Part shown: in pieces, positions 10,482 through 21,300 of the stretch
Numbering within the stretch: the first letter of the stretch is position 1
Layout of the letters: each line of letters starts with the position of its first letter
NCBI RefSeq assembly: GCF_964019385.1
Contig: NC_088654.1
Span: 27,990,131-28,054,130 of the forward strand
DNA from: Sycon ciliatum
Taxonomy: Eukaryota > Porifera > Calcarea > Leucosolenida > Sycettidae
Length of the DNA stretch: 64,000 nt
Reading direction: 5' to 3'
The notes under the pieces: generated by a model
Told to the model about the DNA's origin: nothing
Seen by the model: only the letters and a program-made list of their open reading frames with translations
Databases searched by the model: none
Program-made: the position numbers and the translations under genes

Positions 10482-10893
10482 TGCAGGCGCTAGCAACAAC
10501 AGAAGTAGTAACGTAGTGGACAGACTGGCCGTAGTGTAGCAACGCGAACAAAAGAACACAATGATAACTCACGCAACAAGACGTCTGGAAAAGCCCTGGG
10601 CGAGCACTACCGACTTCACCATGGCGGCGAGGTACTGCCGCTTGGCGAGTCGGCATTCACAGAGGTTCGCGTCCTTGCCACTGAGTCGGATCGGGCCAGG
10701 AGGAGAATACGCGAAGCAATACAAATTCGCGACACGAGCCCCAGCATAAACAATAACGCAGGGTGGGACCTCCTGTGAAGTACTGCCTTGTACATATTTC
10801 TGGCCCTGATACTCGCTCTTCCTGGATAGTGGTGGTTTTGCACCCCTTGCACTAGTGCACTGTTACTGCTACTGTTGTTGCTAGCGCCTGCAA
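10482..10893. mobile_element. MITE inserted in the Penelope-like repeat
   Basis: Inverted ends TGCAGGCGCTAGCAACAAC occur at both sides. The uninterrupted sibling sequence at 9690-9700 shows a clean insertion with an apparent 2-bp AT duplication. No transposase is encoded. Confidence 0.7.
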
Positions 10894-11113
10894 TTACATG
10901 TCTGCACGCACCTAGTGCACATGTACATTCTGTTTGTTGCCTGTACCTGTGCCATATTAGTCGCGTATTGCGTTATTTCTATACCTGGTTTTTTTGGTGA
11001 TGTTGGTTCCTTTTGTTCTCTCTCTCGTCATAGTGCATGCAGGTGTGATTTGTTATCAGTTCGCAGCGCTCCTCATTTATTAACCCATCCTAACCGGTGT
11101 GCCCTCTTCATTC

Positions 11114-11141
11114 CTGATGATGGTTATTTCATGACCGAAAC
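11114..11141 (+). ncRNA. Hammerhead-like catalytic core (candidate)
   Basis: CTGATGA at 11114-11120 and GAAAC at 11137-11141 flank the same potential stem II as in the inverted sibling at 9456-9483. Confidence 0.4.
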
Positions 11142-11278
11142 GTTGAAATATAATATTTTTCTGGTGAAAAGCAGTGATTTGAGTGTGAGCCAGTGTTGCT
11201 CACAACCAATGTTTTACTTATGAAGCTGCGTGATGCGTCCTACAAGATTTTAAATAATAATAACATGTACAAATAATT

Positions 11279-11376
11279 ATTACACAGCAATGAAGCAAAC
11301 AAATCTCTTTTCGCTGTTACTTCGTGTGAAAGCACACATCAGACAGCATAGATTTGTTTACTTCATTGCTGTGTAA
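11279..11376. repeat. 98-bp inverted repeat
   Basis: Arms of 27 bp (TTACACAGCAATGAAG...) with one mismatch flank a 43-bp loop. It lies just left of the TTAA palindromic element. Confidence 0.75.
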
Positions 11377-11394
11377 TCTTTGAGTCTGTATTAA

Positions 11395-12255
11395 AGGGGA
11401 AGTATACCCTAAAATCAAATTTTCACCAGTTGCAGTCTTCTGGGTGCTGAGTCGAATGGTCTTGGTCCGAGGAAGCTGCGACGCTCCCTTCCTACTTGAA
11501 TCCCAATCGAACTCGCGCACTTCCACCGAAACTGGGTGACTGCGCCCTACTAGATGGGGATTTGTATGCAAAATGTCACTAAAAGCGCCATTTCGTTCTT
11601 ATAAAAGCACGGATGACCGCGATTGGCCCATATGTTGTAGTCTTTTGGACGCTGAGTCGACTGGTTTTGGTCCGAAAAGGCTGCGATGCAGCGTTCCTCC
11701 TTTATTCCCAATCGAACATGGTTGAATAAGCGGTCACGTGCTCCTGGGTGCCCAAATCACCTGGTCACCGCGCCAGCAGGCGACAACTTTCACACCAAGG
11801 TTCAACTCGAGTTCAACTCGAGTGACAGGACTGCACCCAAAAAAGGTCAAACAGGCTAGTAAGTTGTACCCTGCAGGCACGGTGACCAGGTGACTGGTGT
11901 ACGCAGGAGCACGTGACCGCTTGTTCAACCATGTTCGATTGGGAATAAAGCAGGAACGCTGCATCGCAGCCTTTTCGGACCAAAACCAGTCGACTCAGCG
12001 TCCAAAAGACTACAACATATGGGCCAATCGCGGTCATCCATGCTTTTATAAGAACGAAATGGCGCTTTTAGTGACATTTTGCATACAAATCCCCATCTCG
12101 TAGGGCGCAGTCACCCAGTTTCGGTGGAAGTGCGCGAGTTCGATTGGGATTCAAGTAGGAAGGGAGCGTCTCAGCTTCCTCGGACCAAGACCATTCGACT
12201 CAGCACCCCGAAGACTACAACTGGTGAAAATTAGATTTTAGGGTATACTTCCCCT
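11395..12255. mobile_element. Large palindromic foldback element with TTAA duplication
   Basis: The sequence reads almost identically on both strands from each end (AGGGGAAGTATACCCTAAAA) to a short centre near 11800-11860. TTAA lies at both sides (11391-11394, 12256-12259), the target used by piggyBac-type transposases. No transposase is encoded, and single-strand folding would give a hairpin of roughly 400 bp. Confidence 0.85.
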
Positions 12256-12471
12256 TTAAAGCAGCCTTTGAAACTTACACAACTGTCTACACGTCACGTG
12301 ACATGTACAACGCTGTCCAACAACATGTGCTGAGTCCGAAAATTATGGAGTCGATAATTTATCACTAACCAACGCATATGGCCGATTGGTTTGCAGGCCT
12401 GCCTGCGCGAATCATGAGGTCCCTACGACCCTAGTTCGAGACTCCCGCCGCTGGCAGCAGGGAGCGTGTTA

Positions 12472-13085
12472 GGCCGCGGTCACACCAAACAAGCCGTTTC
12501 CCGCTTGCGCTGAAAGTGGCTTGTGCTGAATGGGGCGGTTGGTCACACCACTTCGCGAAATCGGCTGGATTTTTTTGTGTGCTAGAGTTTTTTCCTTCCT
12601 GCTCATTTTTGAATATGATTTTCTCTTGTTTTCCCGTCCGCCTTCTCCAGCACACTTCTTCAGTTTGTCCAAGATTCACGCTCTCTTTCTGGTATTTTTT
12701 TGATAGTGGTCTCATACTTGGTTTTTGTTTCAAGCCAAAGCTCCAGTAGTCGCCGCTCCAGTGCTACTGTCCAGGATTCCATGATGGCCGACAAAAGGGC
12801 AAGGAGAGAAGTTTCACCAACAACGAAAGCCGGAAGGTGGCAGAACACGATGCAAGCGCTGCAAGATCATGCCAAGATGCGCTTTGAACGAGTTTATTTT
12901 CCCGCCACTGCGCCAGAATGGCTGAAAGTGGCTGAATCCATTCAGCGCTCCCATTCAGCGCTTTGAAAACGGATGACTGCTGAAAAAGGCTGAAGCCGAA
13001 AATTCAGCCGTTTCCGTAGCGACGATGACGTCAAAAAGCGCTTTTTCCGCTGAATGGCTGAATCGCGCTTGGTGTGACCGCGGCC
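12472..13085. mobile_element. Harbinger-like MITE
   Basis: Ends read GGCCGCGGTCACACCAA and the reverse complement. The flanks are TTA (left) and TAA (right), consistent with the three-bp TWA target of PIF/Harbinger but not identical. Interior repeats of GCTGAA/TTCAGC abound. A related element with ends GGCCTCGGTCACAC is at 47638-48524. Confidence 0.7.
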
Positions 13086-13351
13086 TAAAAAGACTTTTTA
13101 CGCGTGTTGAACTGCGTCGACACCCACGGTCAACTGGGTACTCACAGCTCGGAGTGAGGATAAACAAGGATGCAGTTTCACAGGGTTATGGGCCGTAGAT
13201 CTACGCCCGATTGGTTGAGAGACTCACCGCCTCGGAGTAAAGGCATAGTGGTGGCGCCTGCGGAAGCGAAGGCTATAGCTTGTGTATTTCTGAACATTCA
13301 AGTGATGCTTACGCGGAACCCGGGAATATTATTATAATTTATAATATTACC

Positions 13352-13464
13352 CAATCTGCGGAGAGCATGCTGTTTCGTTCTTTGTGAACTCGTCAGCGCA
13401 GCACAGAGGAAATGAGGCCGAACCTGATAGCAATGGAAATAAAAATTTCCAATCAGGCCCGAAC
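13352..13464 (+). repeat. Dispersed repeat, copy 1
   Basis: About 112 bp starting CAATCTGCGG recurs at 41592-41702 with few differences. A partial third copy is at 13577-13613. Confidence 0.85.
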
Positions 13465-14377
13465 GTACCTTGCCAGAGTGCTCAAACTGACAAGTCAGTG
13501 AGCCCTGCATAACGCAAACAGCAAAGGCACTACCCCACGCAAGAGTGCTCAACTGCTACAAGAGCAGGAGCGAAATACTCAATCTGCGGACAGCATGCTG
13601 TTTCGTTCTTTATATATTATTATTTGTCTAGTGATAAATAATTTTGGGGGCGTCAGACACGCTAGGGTCACTACGGTATTGACCGTACCACTATTGGCTG
13701 CAGGTACCCCACGAATCAATAGAACGCCCTGATGTGGGGCTCTAAAATTTCGAAATTTTCAGCAGAAACCCCCCTCCCTCCGCCTCGAGCATACATGTAC
13801 CTCAGATGGCTGACCGTACCACCCTGAAATGCCTTCCGAGTCCCGACGCCCCAGTCTAAGAATAGTAAGATGAGTCGTCTTGTTTGCACATTACACTGCA
13901 CTACAGTGCATTTCAAAACTATGAGGCGTAGGGTTTTTGAAATATTTCAAATTTGGCTGGAACTTTTTGAGAATAGTTTTCGGAATATTGCTCAGGATCG
14001 CTCCACAATTACTCTCATAATAGTTTCTAAACGATTGGATAACAGACGCCCAATTTGGAAAAATTTATGCACAAAGTGATCACAGATTTTATGTGGTATA
14101 GGTGCTGGCATAACGGTTTTTGCCTAGGTAGAGAGTCTACGCGTCTATAGTTTTGAAATGGACTGTAGAATGTGGTGGGAAGGAATGAATGACTCATGCA
14201 CTGCCAGTCACTAGCGCTAGTATACTGTATAGTCTGCACGCCTTGGGCGCAAATAATAATTATTTGTTTTACCTGACAAGTGATCGATTATGACTCGGCT
14301 GTGATTTCTGCAATAATTATTATGTAGATAATGAACACACGCTCGATACTCGAATCCTTTGTCTTTGAGGTTTGACG
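13465..14377. other. Upstream region of NLR gene 1
   Basis: No gene is recognised. The last 80-90 bp (from GTGATTTCT near 14297) match the upstream of NLR gene 2 at about 60793-60864, so a promoter or 5' UTR may lie there. Confidence 0.45.
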
Positions 14378-17062
14378 ATGGCGGAGGATCACAAATTACC
14401 AGCGTCTCTCCTAAAGGCGCAGACACGATTGCGTGATGCGGTCAAGGATCGTGGTGTGCAGATCAGCGGAGGTTTAGGAACAGATAGGGAAATAGCTTTG
14501 AGCGAGCTCTTTGTCAATCTCACTCTGCTGACGAAGGATGAAGTAGAAACACTTTTCAAGAGCGAGTCGTTCTTTTCCTCCGAATCTGAGAGAGCACGCC
14601 AGCTAGATGCTATCAGAGCAGCTCAGGATGGAAAGTCCGCAAAGACACGTGGCATTGAGCTTAGCGAGATCTTCTCTGACACAGGTAGCGATAGTGCAAA
14701 GGGCCAAAAAGGCGGCAGCGGAGTAGTTGATTCCGAATGTGGACTGCTGTCTCGTGCAGCTAGCAATGTGTCCATTGGAGTGAAAAAGAATAACGTGCTG
14801 GCGTTTGGCAGTGCGGGCAGTGGCAAATCTACAATCTTCCTTCTAATGCTGGAATACCTGTGGGCTATAGATTCGCTGTTGAAGGAGAAGATTGATCTTG
14901 TCTTGGCTGTTGAACTACGACGTGCTGAGGTGCGATCTGCAACTAGCCTGTGTGAGTTGTTGGCTGCTCGATTCGACAGGTTGGACATGGAACAAGATGA
15001 GCTGGAGGAGATAGCTCGCTACTTTCGCCGTCATCCGTCACGTCTCTGTGTTGTACTTGACGGCATGGACGAATGCAGCCTGGAGAAATGTAGCCCGTAC
15101 ATGCAAGACATGCTGTTGAGGGAACGCAGTGTTGATATGCATGTGGTGGTCACATCTCGACCATGCGCCGATGCGTACAAGTTAAGCCAATGTGGAAAGT
15201 ACCATCAACAACTTGAGGTTATCGGATTCTCACAAGAGAACGTGAAGACGTACGTGAGAAAAGTGGTGGGCGGAAAACAAGCAGAGGAGATGCTGGAGAA
15301 GCTGCATGCACAGCCGGACATGCTAGCATTGATGGGAACTCCATTATTTGCTGCTCTGGCATGTGAGCTGTACCACAGCGGACGTGGCTTGGCGAAATCG
15401 AGCACAGCATTGTACGAGTCGCTACTTCTACGTGTCTTGGAGCGGAATGCAGGCAAATTGCACGAGTCGTTTGCCGAGACGGATGCACGTGAGATGGAGT
15501 TGCTGTACGAGGTCTCCCGCTTTGCACTTGCAATGTTGTCGGTGCAAAAGGCCGTGTTCAGCGAGTCGGACGTGAAAAGCGCCGGTCTAAGTGATGCCGC
15601 TGTTCAGCTTGGACTCCTGATTGCTTACAAAGACGGCAGCTCGACTGAGAACCGACAGTACCGCTTCGCTCACCTGTCCCTACAGGAGTTCATGTCGGCA
15701 TGGTATCTGTCACGCGAAGTGCTGAAGGACGAGCAAGACGCGGCATGGCTGGTGAAGAGAGTCGGTCATTACAGTGGTCACATGACAATGTTCTGGCGCT
15801 TCGTCATCACACTGCTACCGCGCAAGCCCTCGTTCGTCGTCATGGAGCATCTCTGGCGGCTTATCTGTGAGGAGCGTATATCGTCGACATCGGACACTGC
15901 CGACTCTCGTCTTGTGGCTGACATTGTCAGCTACTTCCATCGCAAGTCTGCACGTCCGGGTCTTGAAAGGATGCAGTCCATGCTTTGCGCAACGCTAACG
16001 TATGAGAAAATGAAAGAACTGGCCTACAAACTGCTGGACGAGACGTGCGGTGAGGGCAACGGCTGCCAACGTGTCGAGAGCGCTTTGCCACGGGGGAGAG
16101 AGTTGACGGATGAACTATTTCTGTCAACTCTCATCGACGTGTGGAAGAAGGAGGCAGTGGATCCCAACACGGAAGTATTCCTCGCTGCTGTGCGCAGCGT
16201 CAATCCCGTCGCGGCATTACAATGCGAGCGTGTGATGCGTCCGAGCACCAAGACGCCGGTCACATCATCCACCGAGGACGCTACTGCTACTGCTATGCCT
16301 GCAGTTCGTCCAGCGAAGTCGACCGAGGAACGGCGCTATCTGGTTCATCTTCTGGTGGCTCATCATGAACACTGCCAGTATGAAGGTGCGTCCTGTGATG
16401 GTCATTGTTCATTCTTTTCACAAGTGTTTCACAAAGGCATTAGCTTTCGTTCTGTAAGCCTATCTCTTTTTGATTGTGTATCTATTGGGCACTTTCTCAG
16501 CACACATTGTTGCTTTGATAGCAGTACCATTGGTTTCTCTGGCTCTCGCTGTGGAAATGCTGGTCTGCGAAGCGTTGCTGCTGGTCTGTCGCACTGCAAG
16601 GGTGTACGCACGCTAGATCTTAGCTTGAATGCATGTGATGATGGCATTATACTGTCGTCCATCATTCAGTCTTTGTCAGGCAGTCTAGAGGATGTCGATG
16701 TGAGTCTTAATCCTGTAGGTAGTGATGGTGTTGTATCAGTGTGTAAAGCATTGTCTACTTGTTCTAAGCTGAGTGGAGCCGATGTGCCCCCTGGTGTACG
16801 TGTAGTAGGTGTACGTGTTGTCCCTCTGTCATGTGTTAGTGAAGTTGTTGAGTCATGCCCTAACCTGTGTAAGCTGGATGCACAGGGGTGTGGTTTCCAG
16901 TATGATGATGATTGTTTGGAAAGGTTTGTCAGAGCTGTTCAGTCTCATGCTGTGTTGCGTACACTACTAGTTACACAGTATCTTCGTGAGAATGCCAGAC
17001 TGGTGTCCCGGCTTAAGCAGCTTGTCCGTGACCCTACCTGTACCCTGTCCTCACTTGTGTGA
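14378..17062 (+). CDS. NACHT-LRR (NLR) receptor, intronless, paralogue 1
   Basis: An 894-codon protein from ATG 14378 (purine at -3, G at +4; the same start is used in paralogue 2). Residues 1-110 are a conserved leader without a recognisable death-fold domain. The NACHT ATPase spans about 125-330: P-loop FGSAGSGKST, Walker B VVLDGMDE and the VVVTSRP sensor, followed by winged-helix-like sequence including FAHLSLQEFMSAWYLS. Residues about 700-894 hold RI-like leucine-rich repeats (VRTLDLSLNACDDG; VDVSLNPVGSDG). NLRs oligomerise in the cytoplasm after ligand sensing, usually through LRRs; this follows from the family. No intron is needed. Copy 2 lies 46.5 kb downstream on the same strand; the pair differ sharply only in the LRR part. 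Confidence 0.93.
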   Translation: MAEDHKLPASLLKAQTRLRDAVKDRGVQISGGLGTDREIALSELFVNLTLLTKDEVETLFKSESFFSSESERARQLDAIRAAQDGKSAKTRGIELSEIFSDTGSDSAKGQKGGSGVVDSECGLLSRAASNVSIGVKKNNVLAFGSAGSGKSTIFLLMLEYLWAIDSLLKEKIDLVLAVELRRAEVRSATSLCELLAARFDRLDMEQDELEEIARYFRRHPSRLCVVLDGMDECSLEKCSPYMQDMLLRERSVDMHVVVTSRPCADAYKLSQCGKYHQQLEVIGFSQENVKTYVRKVVGGKQAEEMLEKLHAQPDMLALMGTPLFAALACELYHSGRGLAKSSTALYESLLLRVLERNAGKLHESFAETDAREMELLYEVSRFALAMLSVQKAVFSESDVKSAGLSDAAVQLGLLIAYKDGSSTENRQYRFAHLSLQEFMSAWYLSREVLKDEQDAAWLVKRVGHYSGHMTMFWRFVITLLPRKPSFVVMEHLWRLICEERISSTSDTADSRLVADIVSYFHRKSARPGLERMQSMLCATLTYEKMKELAYKLLDETCGEGNGCQRVESALPRGRELTDELFLSTLIDVWKKEAVDPNTEVFLAAVRSVNPVAALQCERVMRPSTKTPVTSSTEDATATAMPAVRPAKSTEERRYLVHLLVAHHEHCQYEGASCDGHCSFFSQVFHKGISFRSVSLSLFDCVSIGHFLSTHCCFDSSTIGFSGSRCGNAGLRSVAAGLSHCKGVRTLDLSLNACDDGIILSSIIQSLSGSLEDVDVSLNPVGSDGVVSVCKALSTCSKLSGADVPPGVRVVGVRVVPLSCVSEVVESCPNLCKLDAQGCGFQYDDDCLERFVRAVQSHAVLRTLLVTQYLRENARLVSRLKQLVRDPTCTLSSLV

Positions 17063-17530
17063 TGGTGATGACTGTGTTAGTAGTATGTGTACATTATGTG
17101 AGTGTGTAGATGATTAGTTTCCTGATTCGTCTCTTGAGCACAGACCAGCAGCAGCAGCAGCAGCAAAGCCTAGACCAGTTCTTTTTTTCTACCTATCTAA
17201 TGTACATAGAGAAGACACTACTGTCGTCAAACTTGAATTTTCATTTTTCTATTGATTGAAATAATTTCCATGTCTATACCCCACTCTCGTAGTACAACCA
17301 CTGTAGAGAATACATTGTATTTTTTCTTAGTAGCTCTGCTTATAACAATCTCTTTTCCCCGAGTGTGTTTTTTTTTCTTGAGTATGTTTTGCTGTTCATA
17401 AACTCGTGTCTGGCTGACTGATCACGGCCAAGTTGTAATAGTTATTATAATGTTCAAATGTAATATCGACCCCTGGTCGAATCTCCTGACGATCAAATGT
17501 GCTGAGATCGTCTTTGACATTGTGTGATAC
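17063..17530 (+). other. 3' region shared with NLR gene 2
   Basis: About 460 bp after the stop match 63553-64000 closely, including a CAG run at 17143-17166. It is probably 3' UTR plus flank, carried by the same duplication. Confidence 0.7.
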
Positions 17531-18499
17531 CGGACTGTGTGTGCGTGTGTGGGCACATGGGCGAGCGTGTCTGTTGGGTTCGGGCGGTGTGTGTGCGTGC
17601 CCGCTGCTTTTGGACTGCGCCAGGCCGCGGTTGTCACCGGTGCTCGAGGACTGGTCCCCGCCCGACTACCCAGCAGTGTAATTCGTTCTCTCATGTATGC
17701 GTGTGTTCTCGCCGGTTCCGTTTGCGCCACCATCTCCGGCGTCATCAGGCTGCGTGCTCCATCTTCCTCTCTGATTCCCCTCCGGGGCCCACGTGACCCC
17801 TGTGGCAGTAGCTCTACTGGACAGGACATGTGTGTGTTCGTGTGTGTGTATTGGGGGGGGGGGGGGGGGGTGCATGTGTGTGGCAGCTAGTTTGGTTGGT
17901 GGGTACGCTTCTGCCAGATGGTGTTGGGTCTGTTGCCAACAGGCTTGGCTGCTTGAAGGTGTAATGTTGTACCTGCCACCTTTGTTGCTTTCATGGTTCA
18001 TATACTTTCTATTTGAAGTATACATACCTGTTAACCATGGAAAACCTCTGGCTAAATTAACTCTTGTGTAATCAATGGTGCTAGTGAAGCTTATATCAGA
18101 TCCACTCTGATTTAGCCACCCACATTAGTAGCAAGTATTACTTTCACTGGGGGGGGGGGGGGGGGGCAGGGCCACCTGCAGTTGGATCGCGGGACGGATA
18201 CCCTGATGCTGTCAATCCTTAATTTTTCTGCACCTTGTCCTCACCCACTTACTGAGGTGTGATGAGCTCATAAGTGGGATCATTTCCAAGTCCACTCATA
18301 GTTTGGGGATTTCAGGGGGTGTCGGACGTTGGGCCATACAATAGCGAGTCATCTTTCCAAGATTCCTTTTGAGTCTCCCTCCCCTCTCCCTGGGAGACCC
18401 ACGTGACTAGTTTTGGTAGTGAACAAGTACAAGTATAAGTGTGTGTGTTTGTGTGTGTGTATGTTTGTGTGTGGGTGTGGGTGTGGGTGTGCACGCGCG

Positions 18500-18530
<31 letters not shown>

Positions 18531-18770
18531 GACGTGTGTGTGTGTGTGTATGTTTGTCCGTCGGTGTGTGTGTGTGCGTGCGTGAGTGCGTTGACAGTTT
18601 CCTAACGCAGGTTGATCTGTATCACTACAATGTAGTGTTGAGTGATTACAGCAGGGTGTGTCGTGAAAGCCTTCAGCTCTCCCTGTACTGGTTGACACTG
18701 ATTTTCACACACCCTTACCAACACCGTACCTTGCACTTGTACACAAACCCAGTACCAGCTCACTAGAACA
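17531..18770. repeat. Microsatellite-rich stretch
   Basis: Contains TG-rich runs (17535-17600, 17825-17850, 18437-18590) and G homopolymers near 17851-17870 and 18150-18166. A segment at about 17880-17965 recurs in inverse orientation at about 54565-54655, again beside TG/CA repeats. No gene recognised. Confidence 0.6.
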
Positions 18771-18773
18771 CAG

Positions 18774-18935
18774 CTTTTTAGATCACACTTCGCTCACTCA
18801 AACTCAGCTCTGTGGTTCACACTTCGCTCACTCCAACTCAGCTCTGTGGTTCACACTTCGCTCACTAGAACTCAGCTCTGTCGATCACACTTCGCTCACT
18901 CGAGCTCAGCTGCTGCTCTGTGGTAGATCTACACC
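18774..18935 (+). repeat. Minisatellite, roughly 36-bp unit
   Basis: About four imperfect copies of CACACTTCGCTCACT...CTCAGCTCTGTGG. The same motif resumes after the MITE at 19349, so that insertion split the array. Confidence 0.75.
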
Positions 18936-18939
18936 TCAC

Positions 18940-18970
18940 CAGGGAGTCGTAAAGCCAATACGACTCCCTG
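18940..18970. repeat. Hairpin element, copy 1
   Basis: CAGGGAGTCGTA and its reverse complement flank a seven-base centre. The same 12-bp ends form a perfect palindrome at 49950-49987. Confidence 0.75.
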
Positions 18971-18976
18971 ATCTAC

Positions 18977-19341
18977 CTGTCCCCGGGGAAAATTTCCATT
19001 CCGCGGCCGCGTTTTTTTCCGCGTTTTTTGCGATTTTTTAAAAGACCGCGTTTTCCGCAATTTTCCCGCGTTTTTTGAACTTTTTTGTTGCACTACACGT
19101 ACACACAGTGCACTGTTCGGTCAGAAACGTCTCATCCTGGCGGCTTTTTACTCAAATATGACGAGTGCTTACACTAGAGACTTGTAACTGATTGATTTCA
19201 CTACATACTCACTGAAAATTGCCGCACATCAATATTATTCACCGCATATTTACTGCAAATTCACCGCAAATTATGCCATATTATGCCGCGTTTTTTCCCG
19301 CGTTCTTTGCGATTTTTTTCCACAATTTTCCCCGGGGACAG
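18977..19341. mobile_element. MITE with ATCTAC target duplication
   Basis: Ends CTGTCCCCGGGGAAAATT are inverted. ATCTAC directly abuts both ends (18971-18976 and 19342-19347). The interior is a string of CGCGTTTTTT-like motifs. No transposase. Confidence 0.8.
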
Positions 19342-19347
19342 ATCTAC

Positions 19348-20060
19348 ACACTTCGCTCACTCGAGCACACCTCAATTTCTCACACTTCACTCGCATTACG
19401 TGTTACATGACAAGACACGACTCAATCAGATGATGTGCTCTGACTGAATCTGAGTCTGAAGGCAAAGTCAAAATTGTTGAAATCATCTTTCCTGTTCATA
19501 TGTGCACATGGTTTGTGTGTTTGAGTCCGTCTCTCTTGTTGTGTGGTGGTGACCTTCTAGGTGACATGGTCTGCAATGTCCGCTACAAGTGGTATTACGT
19601 TAGTTGTGGAATCCAGCAGTCACCTAACAACACGGTGACTGGCTATACTCAATTATCTCCTAGTGTTTCAAACAGTCGAGAGTAGAACACCAGCTGGCGA
19701 TGGTGAAACAATGTTTGTACCGCCGAGGCAGGTTGAGGTTTGTGGCCTAACCGGAACGCAACTGTCGACACAACGTTGCTGGACAATTCGTCACAAGTTC
19801 CGTACGGTCAAAATTCTGCTGAGAATGTCACAGGGAATGGACATTTCGTTTGATAAATTCCCTACAGTCTACATTCCACTGGCTATGACTCTATGAGACC
19901 GATAGTGGCCATTTCGTCACAAGCCTCGTAAAGTCAACATTCTGTTAGGCATACGACTCGTATTGAACAGCAGTTTATCAGCTCGGTGATCTGGTGATAC
20001 AACCTTCGGTAAGTACCCGTACTCGCTATGATGGTGAAGTGTGGTCTGTGTAAAAGGTCA
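19348..20060. other. No gene recognised
   Basis: Unique-looking sequence with no long open frame or family match. Confidence 0.4.
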
Positions 20061-20157
20061 CGGTGTGTGTGTGTGTGTGTGGGGGGGGGGGGGGTGTGCG
20101 CGTGTGGGTGTGTGTGGTGTGTGTACGCGCGTGTGTGTGTGTGTGTGTGTGTGTGTT
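20061..20157 (+). repeat. TG/G-rich microsatellite
   Basis: TG repeats interrupted by a G run at about 20081-20093. Confidence 0.9.
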
Positions 20158-20409
20158 TAAAACATAATGTGTGATAAATAGTGGTGTTGTGTTGTAAAGA
20201 TATTGAGCAGTTACAGAGACAGTAGCATGTATCTTTGAACTCCAAAAAAACTTTACTTTAGCGCTTGCACCCGAATGCATCAGAGCAGTGTATAGGAAAT
20301 GGGAGAGCCAAGTGACTACATGCAATGGAAAGTCACAGAGCAAAGCTGCATGCATACCCACGTATTCTCACAACACCGCACAAGGATGATTGGGGTACAC
20401 CAGTGTGCT

Positions 20410-20650
20410 GGTTTCGATCAACTGGTGAAGCGATTGGCGTTGCAAACAGCCGAAGTGATCGCTCATGACTGAGCCGCAGCAGTACCCGCGACCGGGTGCA
20501 AAGTTTCCTGATCGACGTTGCAAACAGCCAACCAGGGTGAAGTAATTGGCTTTCTCAAACGGCCAAAGCAATCGCTCTTGCTTGAGCAGCAGTAGTACCC
20601 GCGACCGGGTGCAATGACTACTGATTGGCGTCGCAAACAGCCGACCAATA
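20410..20650 (+). repeat. Two-copy tandem repeat, about 113-bp period
   Basis: Two diverged units each contain GTACCCGCGACCGGGTGCAA; the shared CGCGACCGGG blocks make alignment clear. Confidence 0.7.
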
Positions 20651-21117
20651 GTATGCAATTTTAAGCAGAGATAGTAGCAGCAAAGAAACCAGTTGAAGGA
20701 AGCTGTTCCCAGAAAACCAGCACACCGCATCCCAGCAAGCGTTCACCGCCAATGCACGAGAGCTAAGAACAAGTGATCAAGGCACGACATGGATTATTTA
20801 TTTATTAATTTTACTCCAAGAAATACATGGCTGGGGTAGCCAATGACCACTTTGCGTGGCAATTGCAAGGTTTTTATAGCCAACCACGCCTAACAAGGAA
20901 AAGAGTAAGAAGTCAAAAAGAAAAGGAAAAGAAGCAAATATGGAGCAAAATTGTGGTCTACTTGTAAAGCAAGGCGTTCCTGAATGCTGTTAAAGTAGAA
21001 AGGCCCTTTGTCTCCTGGTGCAGCTTAAGCCAATGCAAATAGCCATTGAAAAGGGGGGGAGTGTAGCAAGGCAGAAGAGCGGGCTAGAGGAAGGGAGAGT
21101 TGGTTCCTAGTGGAGCT
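20651..21117. other. Repeat-derived stretch, possible LINE 3' end (minus)
   Basis: On the minus strand a short frame near 20960-21040 resembles the tail of LINE RT proteins, and TTTATTTATTAAT near 20790 could be its tail. The match is weak. GCACGAGAGCTAAGAACAAG at about 20755 recurs in the palindrome at 21215. Confidence 0.25.
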
Positions 21118-21173
21118 ATCCCGTCGGAACCAGTCAAATGGTTTTTAAACCATTTGACTGGTTCCGACGGGAT
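21118..21173. repeat. Perfect 56-bp palindrome
   Basis: Arms of 27 bp (ATCCCGTCGGAACCAGTCAA...) are exact reverse complements around a 2-bp centre. Confidence 0.9.
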
Positions 21174-21174
21174 A

Positions 21175-21240
21175 CTACTGTCTTGTTCTTAGCTGTCGTG
21201 CATCTTAAAAGATGCACGAGAGCTAAGAACAAGACAGTAG
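21175..21240. repeat. Adjacent second palindrome
   Basis: CTACTGTCTTGTTCTTAGCT and its inverse flank a centre with GATGCACGA/TCGTGCATC; one bulge on each side. It starts one base after the previous palindrome. Confidence 0.85.
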
Positions 21241-21300
21241 TGATTAAGGCACGAGATGGATTATGGCAGGCATGCAGACGATGAAATCCAACGCAGGTTC

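Larger units (their letters stand above)
10462..11219 (+). mobile_element. Penelope-like terminal repeat, inverted copy 2, interrupted by a MITE
   Basis: Matches 9377-9713 in reverse complement: the short inner end at 10462-10483 and the main body at 10894-11219. The MITE 10482-10893 splits it. Comparison with the other arm gives the empty site directly. Confidence 0.6.

Noticed and set aside
14372..14377. TTG start six bases upstream for NLR gene 1
   Set aside because: The ATG at 14378 has good context and is the conserved start in paralogue 2.
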